From contig JAJYLH010000026.1 of NCBI GenBank assembly GCA_021787845.1, forward strand, positions 1-64,000: a stretch of DNA of 64,000 nt, in the 5' to 3' direction. Made by a program: the position numbers and the translations under genes. This document shows positions 55,491-64,000 of this stretch, in pieces (within the stretch, counting starts at the first letter, position 1; each line of letters begins with the position of its first letter). A model generated the notes under the pieces. It was not told the DNA's origin. It was given only the letters and a program-made list of their open reading frames with translations, and made no database searches. Source of the stretch: Myxococcales bacterium (GTDB taxonomy: Bacteria; Myxococcota; Myxococcia; Myxococcales; JAJYLH01).

Positions 55491-57911
55491 ATGGCCGCGC
55501 AAGCCGCCGAAGGGCAGATCACGATTCCCGACGACCTGCCGGTGCTGCCCATCCGCGACCTGGTCGTCTTCCCCTACATGATCGTCCCGCTCTTCGTCAG
55601 CCGCGACGTGTCGCTCGCCGCCATCGAGGAGGCGATGGCGAAGGACAAGTTGCTCTTCCTCGTCGCGCAGAAGGACCCGTCCGAGGAGGCGCCGTCGACC
55701 GAAGCGCTCCACGAAATCGGCACCATCGGGATGGTGATGCGCATCCGCCGCCTCCCCGACGGGAGGACGAAAGCGCTGGTGCAGGGCTTGGTGAAGGGCC
55801 GGCTGACGAGCCTCGCCCGCGGCGAGTCCGCGTTCTTCGGCCGCATCGAGAAAATCCACGAGCCGGTGCTCGACCAGCCGCCCCTCGAGGTGGAGGCGCT
55901 CGCGCGCTCCGTCCGGGAGCACCTGGAGAAGCTCGCCCACAGCGGCCGGTCGATTTCGCCCGACGTGATGCTGGTCTTGGCGCAGATTTCCGACCCCGGG
56001 CGGCTGGCGGACCTGTGCGCGGCGAACCTCGGGCTCCAGGTCGACCTGGCGCAGCGCATCCTCTCCATCCTCGACCCGGTCGCGCGGCTCACCGCCATCA
56101 ACGAGCACCTCGCGCACGAGGCGCAGCTCGCCGAGATGCAGCGGGAGATAGAATCGCAAGCAAAAGAGGAAATCTCCAAGAGCCAGCGCGAATACTATCT
56201 TCGCCAGCAGCTCCGGCAGATTCAGCAGGAGCTGGGCGACGTCGACGGCAAGGGCGAGGAGCTGCGCGACCTGGCCGATCGGATCGCGAAAGCGCTCCTG
56301 CCCCCCGTCGCGGAGGACGAGGCCCAGCGGCAGCTCAAGCGGCTGGAGCAGATGCCGAGCGACTCCGCCGAGAGCTCGGTGCTCAGGACGTATCTCGAAT
56401 GGCTCGCCGACCTGCCCTGGTCGGTGACGACGCCGGACGTGCTCGACCTGAAGCTCGCGCGGCGGGTGCTGGACGAGGACCACTACGACCTGGACGAGGT
56501 GAAGGAGCGCATCCTCGACTACCTGGGCGTGCGCAAGCTCAAGGCGGACATGAAGGGGCCCATCCTCTGCTTCGCCGGGCCGCCGGGGGTCGGGAAGACG
56601 AGCCTCGGCCGGTCCATCGCGCGGGCGCTCGGGCGGCAGTTCGTGCGGGTTTCCTTGGGCGGGGTGCGCGACGAGGCGGAAGTACGGGGGCACCGCCGCA
56701 CCTATGTGGGAGCGCTGCCGGGGCGCGTCATCCAGGCCATCAAGCAGGCCCAAAGCCGCAACCCGGTCCTGATGCTCGACGAGATCGACAAGATCGGCGG
56801 GGGCGGCGACTTTCGCGGCGACCCCAATGCGGCGCTGCTCGAGGTGCTGGACCCGGAGCAGAACTCCGCCTTTCGCGACACCTACCTGAACCTCGACTTC
56901 GACCTCTCGCGGGTGTTGTTCATCGCCACCGCCAACGTGCTCGATTCGGTGCCGGCGCCGCTTCGCGACCGGATGGAGGTGATTCACCTCGCCGGCTACG
57001 CCGAGGAGGACAAGCTCCACATCGCGCAGGCCTACACGGTACCGAAGCAGCTTGGCGAGAACGGTCTCGCTAAAGGGCAGCTCTCCTTCACCGATGCAGC
57101 GCTCCTGAGGATCATCGCCGACTACACCCGTGAGGCGGGGCTGCGAAACCTCGAGCGCAACATCGCGACGGTCTGCCGGAAGGTCGCGCGGCAGGTGGCG
57201 GAGGGCGAAGAGCCGCCGGCGGTGGTCGACCAGGACCTCGTGCGCAAGCTCCTCGGGATTCCGCGGTTCGTGGCGGAGAGCGAGATGGAGACCGACGCGG
57301 TGGGCGAGGCGACCGGGCTCGCCTGGACGCCGGTCGGCGGGGAGCTCTTGCGCATCGAAGCGAGCGGCATGAGGGGCAGGAGCGGTCTCATCCTCACCGG
57401 GCAGCTCGGCGACGTGATGAAGGAGAGCGCGCAGGCGGCGCTGACCTGGACCCGGGCCCACGCGGTGGAGCTGGGGCTGCCCGAGGATTATTTCACGCAC
57501 CACGAAATCCACATCCACGTGCCGGCGGGCGCGATTCCGAAGGACGGCCCCAGCGCCGGGGTGACGATGGCGGTGACGCTGGTGAGCCTCGCCTCGGGCC
57601 GGCCGGTGCGGCGCGACGTGGCGATGACGGGCGAGCTGACCCTGCGCGGGCGGGTGCTCCCGGTCGGCGGCATCAAGGAGAAGCTGCTCGCCGCCGCCCG
57701 CGCGGGCATCAAGCGGGTGCTCGTGCCGCGCGAGAACGAAAAGGACCTGGAAGAGCTGCCGGCACACGTGCTCCAGAAGCTCGACCTCTGCCTGGTCTCG
57801 AGCCTCGACGAGGTCCTCGCCTGGGCTCTCGTCACCCGAAAGCGCAGCCCCCGGGCGAGAGCGCCGGCGAAGGCCCAAAGGTCGACGCGGGCCGCCAAGC
57901 GCAGCGGGTAG
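55491..57911 (+). CDS. lon: ATP-dependent protease Lon
   Basis: This 806-residue AAA+ protease has the N-terminal LON domain ([19 protein letters not shown]), the coiled-coil region, the AAA+ module with Walker [10 protein letters not shown] near residue 365 and Walker [11 protein letters not shown], and the protease domain with Ser688 (KDGPSAG) and Lys731 ([10 protein letters not shown]). The Ser-Lys spacing of 43 equals that in E. coli Lon. The ATG at 55491 begins just before the LON domain; a longer frame upstream is repeat sequence. The tail has a short basic extension ([14 protein letters not shown]). Confidence 0.97.
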   Translation: MAAQAAEGQITIPDDLPVLPIRDLVVFPYMIVPLFVSRDVSLAAIEEAMAKDKLLFLVAQKDPSEEAPSTEALHEIGTIGMVMRIRRLPDGRTKALVQGLVKGRLTSLARGESAFFGRIEKIHEPVLDQPPLEVEALARSVREHLEKLAHSGRSISPDVMLVLAQISDPGRLADLCAANLGLQVDLAQRILSILDPVARLTAINEHLAHEAQLAEMQREIESQAKEEISKSQREYYLRQQLRQIQQELGDVDGKGEELRDLADRIAKALLPPVAEDEAQRQLKRLEQMPSDSAESSVLRTYLEWLADLPWSVTTPDVLDLKLARRVLDEDHYDLDEVKERILDYLGVRKLKADMKGPILCFAGPPGVGKTSLGRSIARALGRQFVRVSLGGVRDEAEVRGHRRTYVGALPGRVIQAIKQAQSRNPVLMLDEIDKIGGGGDFRGDPNAALLEVLDPEQNSAFRDTYLNLDFDLSRVLFIATANVLDSVPAPLRDRMEVIHLAGYAEEDKLHIAQAYTVPKQLGENGLAKGQLSFTDAALLRIIADYTREAGLRNLERNIATVCRKVARQVAEGEEPPAVVDQDLVRKLLGIPRFVAESEMETDAVGEATGLAWTPVGGELLRIEASGMRGRSGLILTGQLGDVMKESAQAALTWTRAHAVELGLPEDYFTHHEIHIHVPAGAIPKDGPSAGVTMAVTLVSLASGRPVRRDVAMTGELTLRGRVLPVGGIKEKLLAAARAGIKRVLVPRENEKDLEELPAHVLQKLDLCLVSSLDEVLAWALVTRKRSPRARAPAKAQRSTRAAKRSG

Positions 57912-57978
57912 ACGCGTCGAGCCAGCGAAGGCGGACGGCGCGCGCGCCCAGGCCCACGCCCCGAGGTTTGGACGAGCG

Positions 57979-58024
57979 ACGATCGGACCGATCAGTCGGA
58001 TCCGACCGATCGGTCCGATCGTCC
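57979..58024. repeat. CCGATCGGW array
   Basis: About five units including one GATCAG variant, between the convergent lon and galE genes. Confidence 0.9.
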
Positions 58025-58069
58025 AGCACGAAAGCGCGAGGGCCTCGGGCGTTTCGGGCGGTTGCGCCT

Positions 58070-59053
58070 TTAGCGGCGCTGGCGCTGGTGGAAGCTCCAC
58101 GCGGTCTGGACGATCTGCTCCAGGCTCGGGAAGCGCGGCTTCCATCCGAGCTCGTCTTTGGCTTTCTCGGCGCTGCCGACGAGCGTCGCCGGGTCGCCCG
58201 GACGGCGCGGGGCGACGACCCTCGGCACCTTCCGGCCGGTCACCCGCTCGACGCAGGCGAGCACCTCCTTCACCGAATAGCCGTTGCCGTTGCCGAGGTT
58301 GTAGGCGCCGCCGCGGTCGCCGGCGAGGAGCTTTCGCAAGCCCGCGAGGTGCGCCTTGGCCAGGTCGGTCACGTGGATGTAGTCGCGCACGCAGGTGCCA
58401 TCCGGGGTCGGGTAGTCGTCGCCGAGGACCGAGACCGCTTCCCCTGTCCGCGCCGCCTCGAAGACCAGCGGGATGAGATGCGTCTCCGGGTCGTGCCGTT
58501 CGCCGATGTCGCCGTCCGGGTCGGCGCCGGCGGCGTTGAAGTAGCGAAAGACAATCGACCGCAAGCCGTAAGCGCTGCCGTAGTCCGCGAGAGCCTGTTC
58601 CAGCGCGAGCTTGGTCTTCCCGTAGGGGTTCACCGGCTTCTGCGGGTGCGCCTCGGTCATCGGCGTCTCCACCGGCTCGCCGTAGGTCGCGCAGGTGGAG
58701 GAGAAGATGAAGGCGTCGACCTCGTGCGCGCGCATCGTGTCGAGGAGCGCGAGCGGCGCGGCGACGTTGTTGTGCCAATACTTGGCGGGTTCGCTCACGC
58801 TCTCCCCGACGTTGATGTAGGCGCCGAAGTGCATCACCGCCCGGAGGCGATGGCGCCGGAACACTTCGTCGAGGCGCGCGCGGTCGCCCAGGTCGCCCAG
58901 CTCGAAGTCGCCGGCGGTCACCGCGTCGCGATGTCCCCGGGAGAGGTTGTCGTAGGTGACCGGATGGAACCCGACCCGTGCGAGCTCCTTCACCGCGTGC
59001 GAGCCGATGTAGCCCGCGCCGCCCACCACCAGAATCTCGTCTTCGCTGCGCAT
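58070..59053 (-). CDS. galE: UDP-glucose 4-epimerase
   Basis: This 327-residue extended SDR interconverts UDP-glucose and UDP-galactose. Motifs are the NAD-binding GGAGYIGSH, active-site YGKTK with the catalytic Tyr and Lys, the preceding SSTCATYGEP, and substrate-binding FRYFNAAGADPDG. The start is uncertain: ATG 59053 and ATG 59068 are both in frame without a strong ribosome-binding site. It converges with lon. Confidence 0.94.
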   Translation of the reverse strand: MRSEDEILVVGGAGYIGSHAVKELARVGFHPVTYDNLSRGHRDAVTAGDFELGDLGDRARLDEVFRRHRLRAVMHFGAYINVGESVSEPAKYWHNNVAAPLALLDTMRAHEVDAFIFSSTCATYGEPVETPMTEAHPQKPVNPYGKTKLALEQALADYGSAYGLRSIVFRYFNAAGADPDGDIGERHDPETHLIPLVFEAARTGEAVSVLGDDYPTPDGTCVRDYIHVTDLAKAHLAGLRKLLAGDRGGAYNLGNGNGYSVKEVLACVERVTGRKVPRVVAPRRPGDPATLVGSAEKAKDELGWKPRFPSLEQIVQTAWSFHQRQRR

Positions 59054-59111
59054 CGCAAAGCGCAGCATAGCGGCTCGCGGGTCGGTGGCGCCGCCTCCTT
59101 GGCGCCCCAGC

Positions 59112-59152
59112 CGTCCGATCGGACCGATCGGTCGGATCGGTCGGATCGGATG
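59112..59152. repeat. CCGATCGGW array
   Basis: About four and a half units between the divergent galE and the signalling operon; it sits where promoters for both would be expected. Confidence 0.92.
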
Positions 59153-59165
59153 AGGCATCAGCCCA

Positions 59166-60932
59166 ATGTCCGGCTTCATCATGTCGCTTGACGCCCGAGA
59201 TCGAACGCGCGAGCCTCCGCGCGTGTCATCCCCGGAGCCAACATCGAGCGCGCGCGAAGCGGCAGCCTCGATGGTGACCGAGACCGCCTCGGCTGTGCGC
59301 GCGGGCCCGCGACGGGTGCTGTTGGTCGAGGACAATCCGGGCGACGCCGACCTGGTGCGCCTCGCGCTCGAAGACGCCTCGGCGGACTGGCAGGTCGAGC
59401 ACGTCAGCCGTCTCTCGGATTGCCTCGCGGCCCTGGACGCGAACGGCGCCAACGTGGTCTTGCTCGACTTGAGCCTGCCCGACGCGTCCGGCCTGGAGGG
59501 CGTCATCGAGCTGGCGCGCGCGCGGCCGGACGTGCCGGTGGTCGTGCTGACCGGCATGAGCGACGAGGAGGTGGGGGCGAAAGCGGTCCAGCAGGGCGCG
59601 CAGGAGTACCTGCTCAAGAAGGAGCTCGAGAGCCGCACGTTGCGCCGGGTGCTGCGCTACGCGGTGGAGCGGCAGGCGCTGGCGCGAGAGAAGGCGTCGC
59701 GGGCGGCGTCGGCGGAGGCGCTGCGGCGGGTGACGCTGCTCGCCGACGCCAGCATCGCCGTCGCCTCGACGTTGGACGAGCGCGAGCTCGCGGCGCGGCT
59801 CACCCGGGTGCTGGTCCCCCGGCTCGGCTCGTTCTGCGCCGTCGAATGGTTGCGTGCGGACGGCCGCGCGCGGTGCGTGGGCGCGACCGTCGGAGCCGAC
59901 CTCGTATTGCACGACCTGGACCTCGAGGCGAGCGAGCGCGAGGCCGCCCAGCTTCGCTCCCGCTCCTCGCGGGGCGCGCAGCTCGGCACGGCTCTGGGCG
60001 ACCCGCTGCCGAGCTGGGGCGAGACGTGGAAGCGCGAGAGCGAAAGCCTCGGCATCTGCTCGATGGTGGTTCTGCCGCTGGAGATTCGCGGCGAGCCGCT
60101 CGGGACGTTGACGCTCGGCTCGGCGCAAGCCTACGCCTCGGCCGACGTGGTGCTCGGCGAGGTGATCGCGCGGCGGATGTGCGCCGGGTTCGAGACCGCG
60201 CGGCTGTACGAGCAGGCGCTCGAAGCGGTGCGGGTGCGCGACGACTTCATCTCGATGGCGAGCCACGAGCTGCGCACCCCGCTGACGAGTCTGCTCCTGG
60301 ACGCGCAGCGGCTGAGCCTCGGGTCGACGGACGACAGGGACAAGCTTCGGCGGGCGAGCGGGCGCATCACCCGGTCGAGCGAGCGGCTCGCGCGGCTCAT
60401 CGGCGACCTGCTGGACGTCTCGCGCATTCGCGCCGGGCGGTTCGTGGTCGAGCTGGCCGAAGTCGATTTTCGCGGGGTGGTGGCGGACGCGCTCGACCGC
60501 TACGCGCCGCAGCTCGCCCGGGCCGGCTCGACGGTGGCGCTCGAAAGCGGCCCGGGAATCGTCGGCCGCTGGGATCGCTCGCGGCTGCACCAGGTGGTCG
60601 CGAACCTCTTGCAGAACGCCATCCGCTACGGCGAGGGCAAGCCCATCGAAATCGGGCTGAGCGCGGACGAGCGCAGGGCGCGGCTTTCCGTCAAGGATCA
60701 CGGCTGCGGCATGGCGCCGGAGCAGCTCGAGCGGCTGTTCGAACAGTTCGCGCGGCCGACGACCAGCTCGAGCCGGGAGGGCCTCGGGCTCGGCCTGTGG
60801 ATCGCCCGCGGCATCGTCGAGGCGCACGGCGGGACGATTTGGGCGCGCAGCGTGGTCGGCGAAGGCAGCGAGTTCGTCGTCGAGCTGCCGCGGGAAGGCC
60901 CCAAGAAACCTGACACGGGAGCAATGCGATGA
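59166..60932 (+). CDS. Receiver-GAF-histidine kinase hybrid
   Basis: This 588-residue soluble protein has an N-terminal receiver domain (VLLVEDNPGDADLV, phosphoacceptor Asp101 in VVLLDLSLPD), a GAF-like sensory domain (about 195-350), and a kinase core with H-box MASHELRTPLTSL, N-box LLQNAIRYGEG, G1 KDHGCGM and G2 GLGLGLWI. Placing the receiver first suggests it is controlled by another kinase, perhaps those downstream. The start may be later (59223 or 59271), since the first 48 residues show no domain. The stop overlaps the next start by four bases. Confidence 0.92.
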   Translation: MSGFIMSLDARDRTREPPRVSSPEPTSSAREAAASMVTETASAVRAGPRRVLLVEDNPGDADLVRLALEDASADWQVEHVSRLSDCLAALDANGANVVLLDLSLPDASGLEGVIELARARPDVPVVVLTGMSDEEVGAKAVQQGAQEYLLKKELESRTLRRVLRYAVERQALAREKASRAASAEALRRVTLLADASIAVASTLDERELAARLTRVLVPRLGSFCAVEWLRADGRARCVGATVGADLVLHDLDLEASEREAAQLRSRSSRGAQLGTALGDPLPSWGETWKRESESLGICSMVVLPLEIRGEPLGTLTLGSAQAYASADVVLGEVIARRMCAGFETARLYEQALEAVRVRDDFISMASHELRTPLTSLLLDAQRLSLGSTDDRDKLRRASGRITRSSERLARLIGDLLDVSRIRAGRFVVELAEVDFRGVVADALDRYAPQLARAGSTVALESGPGIVGRWDRSRLHQVVANLLQNAIRYGEGKPIEIGLSADERRARLSVKDHGCGMAPEQLERLFEQFARPTTSSSREGLGLGLWIARGIVEAHGGTIWARSVVGEGSEFVVELPREGPKKPDTGAMR

Positions 60933-61882
60933 CCGAACGCCAGACCGCTCGTTCGATGGCTCGAGACGACGCCAGCAGTCCGGCCGCGCTGCCATTGCCG
61001 GCCGAGATCGAATCGTTCCGCGCGGCGAGCGAGTACGTCCGCAGCCTGATCGAAGCCAGCCTCGACCCGCTCGTCACCATCAGCCCGGAAGGGAAGATCA
61101 CCGACGTCAACGAGGCGACGGTGAAAGTCACCGGCGTCGAGCGCGGGAGCTTGATCGGAACGGATTTCTCGGACTACTTCACCGAGCCGGACAAGGCGCG
61201 GGAGGGCTACCGGCAAGTCTTCTCCCAAGGATTCGTGACCGACTACGCCTTGACCATCCGCCATCGCAACGGCCGGCTCACCGAGGTGCTCTACAACCTG
61301 TCGGCGTTCAAGGACCCGGCAGGCAAGGTCCGGGGCGTCTTCGCGGCCGCGCGCGACGTCACCGCGCAGAAGCGGGCTTCGCAATACGCCCGCAGCCTCA
61401 TCGAGGCGAGCTTGGACCCGCTCGTCACCATCAGCGCGGAAGGGAAAATCACCGACGTGAACGAGGCGACGGTCAACGCGACCGGCCTTCCGCGCGACAA
61501 GCTGATCGGCACCGATTTCTCCGACTACTTCACCGACCCGGACAAGGCGCGCGAGGGCTACCAGCAGGTCTTCTCGCGAGGGTACGTCACCGACTACGCC
61601 TTGACCATCCGGCACCATTCCGGGCGGCTGATGGACGTGCTCTACAACGCTTCGGTCTACCGCGGGCCGACCGGGAAGGTCCTGGGCGTGTTCGCCGCAG
61701 CGCGCGACGTGACCGCGCAAAGGAAAGCGGAAGCGGACCTCGCCGCGCAACGCGCCAAGGAGCTGGACCGCCTGGCCGAGCTGGAACGCTTCCAGCGGCT
61801 GACCGTCGGGCGCGAGCTGAAGATGATCGAGCTCAAGAAGGAAATCGCGGAGCTCCACCGGCAGCTCGGGGAGCGGAGCTGA
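60929..61882 (+). CDS. Tandem-PAS protein with C-terminal coiled coil, no kinase domain
   Basis: This 317-residue protein carries two PAS domains (about residues 35-150 and 152-270) that are clear internal duplicates: YVRSLIEASLDPLVTISPEG and YARSLIEASLDPLVTISAEG, then shared LIGTDFSDYFT and DYALTIRH. Each ends with VFAAARDVTAQ. The C-terminus is a coiled coil (about 275-317) with the signal-helix pattern RELKMIELKKEIAELHRQLGE. No kinase or output domain follows. It overlaps the hybrid kinase gene by ATGA and is followed by another kinase, so it probably feeds input to a partner kinase. Confidence 0.9.
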   Translation: MTERQTARSMARDDASSPAALPLPAEIESFRAASEYVRSLIEASLDPLVTISPEGKITDVNEATVKVTGVERGSLIGTDFSDYFTEPDKAREGYRQVFSQGFVTDYALTIRHRNGRLTEVLYNLSAFKDPAGKVRGVFAAARDVTAQKRASQYARSLIEASLDPLVTISAEGKITDVNEATVNATGLPRDKLIGTDFSDYFTDPDKAREGYQQVFSRGYVTDYALTIRHHSGRLMDVLYNASVYRGPTGKVLGVFAAARDVTAQRKAEADLAAQRAKELDRLAELERFQRLTVGRELKMIELKKEIAELHRQLGERS

Positions 61883-61913
61883 GCCTTGAGCGGCGGACCC
61901 GACCTGGAGTCGA

Positions 61914-61998
61914 GCAGGATGGGTGGAGCGATAGAGGAGCCCATCGACTCCAGCGATCGCCCGTTTGATGGGCTCCGCTCCGCTTCACCCATCCTACG
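61914..61998. repeat. Palindromic element (AGGATGGGTGGAGCG family)
   Basis: AGGATGGGTGGAGCG is answered by CGCTTCACCCATCCT with GGAGCCCATC and GATGGGCTCC inside. It sits between the PAS gene and the next kinase start. Confidence 0.9.
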
Positions 61999-62008
61999 GG
62001 GGTCAGTC

Positions 62009-62872
62009 ATGGCCGAATTGAGCCCGGGACATGAGCTGGAGCGGGCCGAGGAATACGGCCGGGCTCTGTTGAACATCCTCGAGGACTTCACCGGCGAGCG
62101 AGCGCGCGCGGGCGAAACGCAGAAGGCCATTCTCAACATCCTGGAGGACCTCGATGACGAGAAGGCCAAGATGGAAGCGGCGAACCTCGAGCTGAGGCGT
62201 TCGAATGCCGAGCTCGAACAGTTCGCCTACGTCGCCTCGCACGACCTGCAAGAGCCGCTGCGGATGATTTCCAGCTACACCCAGCTTCTGGAGAGCCGCT
62301 ACAAGGACCAGCTCGACGAGAAGGCGAAGAGGTACATCTTCTACGCGGTCGACGGCGCGACCCGGATGCAGGGACTGATTTCGGACCTGCTCCTCTATTC
62401 GCGGGTCGGCAGCCATCCGCGCCCGCTCCTCCGAATCGATTCCCACGCCGCCCTCGGGGAGGCCATCCGCAACCTCGGCGCGGCGATCGCGGAGAGCCAC
62501 GCGCTCGTGACCAACGGCGACCTGCCGCTGGTTCACGCCGACCGGGTGCAGCTCGCCCAGGTGTTTCAGAACCTCATCGGCAACGCCATCAAGTTCCGTG
62601 GCGCCCTTTCGCCGCGGGTCCACGTCACCGCCCGGCGCGAGGGCGCGACGTGGCAGTTCTGCGTGCGCGACAACGGCATCGGCATCGAACCGCGCCACTT
62701 CGAGCGCATCTTCGTCATCTTCCAGCGCCTGCATAGCCGCGACGAGTATCCGGGCACCGGCATCGGGCTCGCGTTGTGCCGCCGCATCGTCGACCGCCAC
62801 GGCGGGCGGATCTGGCTGGAGAGCGAGCCGGGAAAGGGTTCGGCGTTTTTCTTTACTTTGCAGGCGGCGTGA
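62009..62872 (+). CDS. Soluble histidine kinase with coiled-coil input region
   Basis: This 287-residue kinase starts at the ATG just after a palindromic repeat; an upstream TTG at 61886 in the same frame would make the repeat coding and is less likely. The first 65 residues are a coiled coil with a doubled ILED motif (ALLNILEDF and AILNILEDL). The H-box VASHDLQEPLRMI is of the phytochrome-kinase type, followed by LIGNAIKF, DNGIGI and GTGIGLALC. There is no sensor domain of its own, so the neighbouring tandem-PAS protein is a candidate input (inference). Confidence 0.93.
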   Translation: MAELSPGHELERAEEYGRALLNILEDFTGERARAGETQKAILNILEDLDDEKAKMEAANLELRRSNAELEQFAYVASHDLQEPLRMISSYTQLLESRYKDQLDEKAKRYIFYAVDGATRMQGLISDLLLYSRVGSHPRPLLRIDSHAALGEAIRNLGAAIAESHALVTNGDLPLVHADRVQLAQVFQNLIGNAIKFRGALSPRVHVTARREGATWQFCVRDNGIGIEPRHFERIFVIFQRLHSRDEYPGTGIGLALCRRIVDRHGGRIWLESEPGKGSAFFFTLQAA

Positions 62873-62901
62873 CGTTAGCGTGTCGGACGGAGGACAGGAA
62901 C

Positions 62902-63354
62902 ATGCGCCCTGCGACGATGGTCGAACCGATCGAAATCCTCTTGGTGGAGGACAGCCCGGGTGACGCGGACCTGGCGCGAGAAGCGCTGGAGAGCACCAAG
63001 GTCCACAACAACCTGCACGTGGTCAAGGACGGCGAGGAGGCGATGGACTTCCTCTACCGGCGCGGCCCGTACCAGGAGGCGCTGCGGCCGGGGCTCGTCC
63101 TGCTCGACCTGAACCTGCCCAAGAAGGACGGGCGCGAGGTGCTGGCCGAGATCAAGAGCGACGCCGAGCTGAAGCGGATTCCGGTGGTCATCCTCACGAC
63201 ATCCAAGGACGAGGAGGACGTGCTCAAGACGTACAACCTCCACGCCAACTGCTTCATCACCAAGCCCATCGACCTGAGCCAGTTCCTCAAGGTGGTGAAG
63301 TCCATCGAGGAGTTCTGGCTGACCATCGTCCGGCTGCCCAACGGAAGCAAGTAG
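62902..63354 (+). CDS. Rcp1-type single-domain response regulator
   Basis: This 150-residue CheY-like receiver has the acidic pair in LLVEDSPGDADL, phosphoacceptor Asp in LLDLNLPKKDG, Thr in LTTSKDEED and Lys in FITKPIDL. The longer loop with MDFLYRRGPYQEALRPG marks the Rcp1 family that pairs with phytochrome-type kinases. A GGAGGACAGG site precedes the ATG. It ends the four-gene module and has no output domain, so it acts by protein contact or as a phosphorelay member. Confidence 0.95.
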   Translation: MRPATMVEPIEILLVEDSPGDADLAREALESTKVHNNLHVVKDGEEAMDFLYRRGPYQEALRPGLVLLDLNLPKKDGREVLAEIKSDAELKRIPVVILTTSKDEEDVLKTYNLHANCFITKPIDLSQFLKVVKSIEEFWLTIVRLPNGSK

Positions 63355-63389
63355 CGCGTGCGACGCGGGTGCGTCGGGCCACAAGCCAG

Positions 63390-63535
63390 TATTAATCGTT
63401 GCGAAAGTGGTCGCAGTCGGAGTCTCGTGGCACAGGCATCCTCGCCTGTGAAAGCCATAACGAAGGCTACACGGGCGGGGACGCCCGCGCCACGACTGAT
63501 GATGCGAGGTGCAGATACTCTCGCAACGATTGATA
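63390..63535. mobile_element. 146-bp MITE-like element, copy 2 (inverted relative to copy 1)
   Basis: Starts TATTAATCGTTGCG and ends CGCAACGATTGATA; same length as 5895-6040 and nearly identical on the opposite strand. Confidence 0.85.
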
Positions 63536-63823
63536 GGATGGACCGTCCCGTCGAGCGCGGCTCTTCGCGCTCGGCGGGCTGTCCGTCGGAGAGCGATCGT
63601 TCCGGACGTCATAGACGACTCGAGCGGCATCGGCCGACATTCGCCTGTCCAACACCCATTGGTTCTGGAACGACTATCTGTCGCCCTGGAACGACGGGCA
63701 GCCCGAAGCCCTGCGGGCTCCGGGACTGCCCATCCTACTGACTGTCTCGACCTCGCTTATCCGTCAAAGCAGGAACCACACCCGGGTGCGCCCAGCCCGG
63801 TCGGCGCACCGGGGTCTGAGCGT
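63536..63823. other. Gap with possible gene debris and a palindrome
   Basis: One frame reads NTHWFWNDYLSPWNDGQ near 63645-63700, unusual for random sequence and perhaps a protein remnant, but it has no start and enters GGGCAGCCCGAAGCCCTGCG repeat-like sequence. No gene can be defended. Confidence 0.35.
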
Positions 63824-63851
63824 TTGACGCGGCTCGTGTTCGGCGTAGAAT
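63824..63851 (+). promoter_or_regulatory. Promoter of the last gene
   Basis: TTGACG (63824-63829), 16-base spacer and TAGAAT (63846-63851), 57 bases before the ATG at 63909. Confidence 0.6.
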
Positions 63852-63908
63852 CGCCCGCGCTCGCGCTGGCATGCCAGCGAACCGTCGCCCGAGCCGAAGG
63901 AGCCTTCG

Positions 63909-64000
63909 ATGCGCATCGCCTTGTTTCTCGCCGTTCTCGCCTTTCCCGCGGCGGCGCTGGCGGACTTCTATCCGTACGTCCAGGACGGTCCGGTGATCGT
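63909..64000 (+). CDS. Secreted protein, N-terminal fragment
   Basis: An ATG with AAGGAG upstream opens a typical signal peptide (MRIALFLAVLAFPAAALA) with a likely signal peptidase I site after Ala-Leu-Ala, then DFYPYVQDGPVI. The gene runs out of the window, so nothing can be said about its function. Confidence 0.75.
   Translation, partial: MRIALFLAVLAFPAAALADFYPYVQDGPVI

Noticed and set aside
61886-62008. TTG start extending the sensorless kinase by 41 residues
   Set aside because: The extension would be a translated palindromic repeat with no domain; the ATG at 62009 directly precedes the coiled coil.

Overview
The window is very GC-rich and densely coded. Its gene content (rpsU-dnaG-rpoD, lon, polA, nuoEF, a PhaR-like regulator, many lipoproteins and two-component proteins) fits a Gram-negative, large-genome bacterium, most likely a Myxococcota or related former-deltaproteobacterial lineage. 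That placement is inferred from gene style only; no 16S gene is present. The left edge is the 3' end of a 5S rRNA gene with its terminator, so an rRNA operon lies just outside.

Layout. 0.3-5.4 kb: two tandem zinc-ribbon/AIM24 proteins, a small lipoprotein and polA. 5.4-6.2 kb: a graveyard of palindromic repeats, a PIN-domain remnant and a lipoprotein gene broken by a 146-bp inverted-repeat element. 6.2-21 kb, minus strand: S9 prolyl oligopeptidase, methyltransferase, lipase-maturation-factor protein, Lnt, TtcA, GcvT, SWIM/SNF2 helicase and secreted lipase. 21-28 kb: thiolase, coaE, a fatty-acyl-CoA-reductase-like SDR, small unknowns, a TIM-barrel protein, cystathionine beta-synthase and a SelW-like protein. 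28-34 kb: a large unrecognised protein, an OmpR-type two-component system, a truncated gene and an SRPBCC protein. 34-40 kb: RNase E/G, BrkB, an HU/IHF protein and a DUF1704 protein. 40-46 kb: the macromolecular-synthesis cluster rpsU-dnaG-rpoD. 46-55 kb: tatA, glycerophosphodiesterase, HEAT-like and MJ0042-zinc-finger proteins, phaR, nuoE-nuoF and a DinG-like helicase. 55-59 kb: lon and galE. 59-63.4 kb: a four-gene signalling module (receiver-GAF-kinase, double-PAS protein, histidine kinase, Rcp1-type receiver). The right edge cuts a new secreted protein.

Two features stand out. First, the primary sigma factor carries an N-terminal extension of about 490 residues: a Lys/Ala/Pro-rich histone-H1-like part with ten near-perfect 15-residue repeats, followed by a strongly acidic stretch and then ordinary sigma-70. 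Second, the window is full of palindromic repeats of at least nine kinds. The commonest is an array of a 9-bp unit (CCGATCGG plus A or T) at 13 places, three of them in frame inside polA, the RNase E/G gene and the dinG-like gene. A 9-bp unit preserves reading frame, which may explain why these arrays are tolerated in genes.

Core genes are well supported by motifs. Promoters, the candidate RNA and the remnants are weaker and scored accordingly. No tRNA, CRISPR array, prophage or complete insertion sequence was seen.
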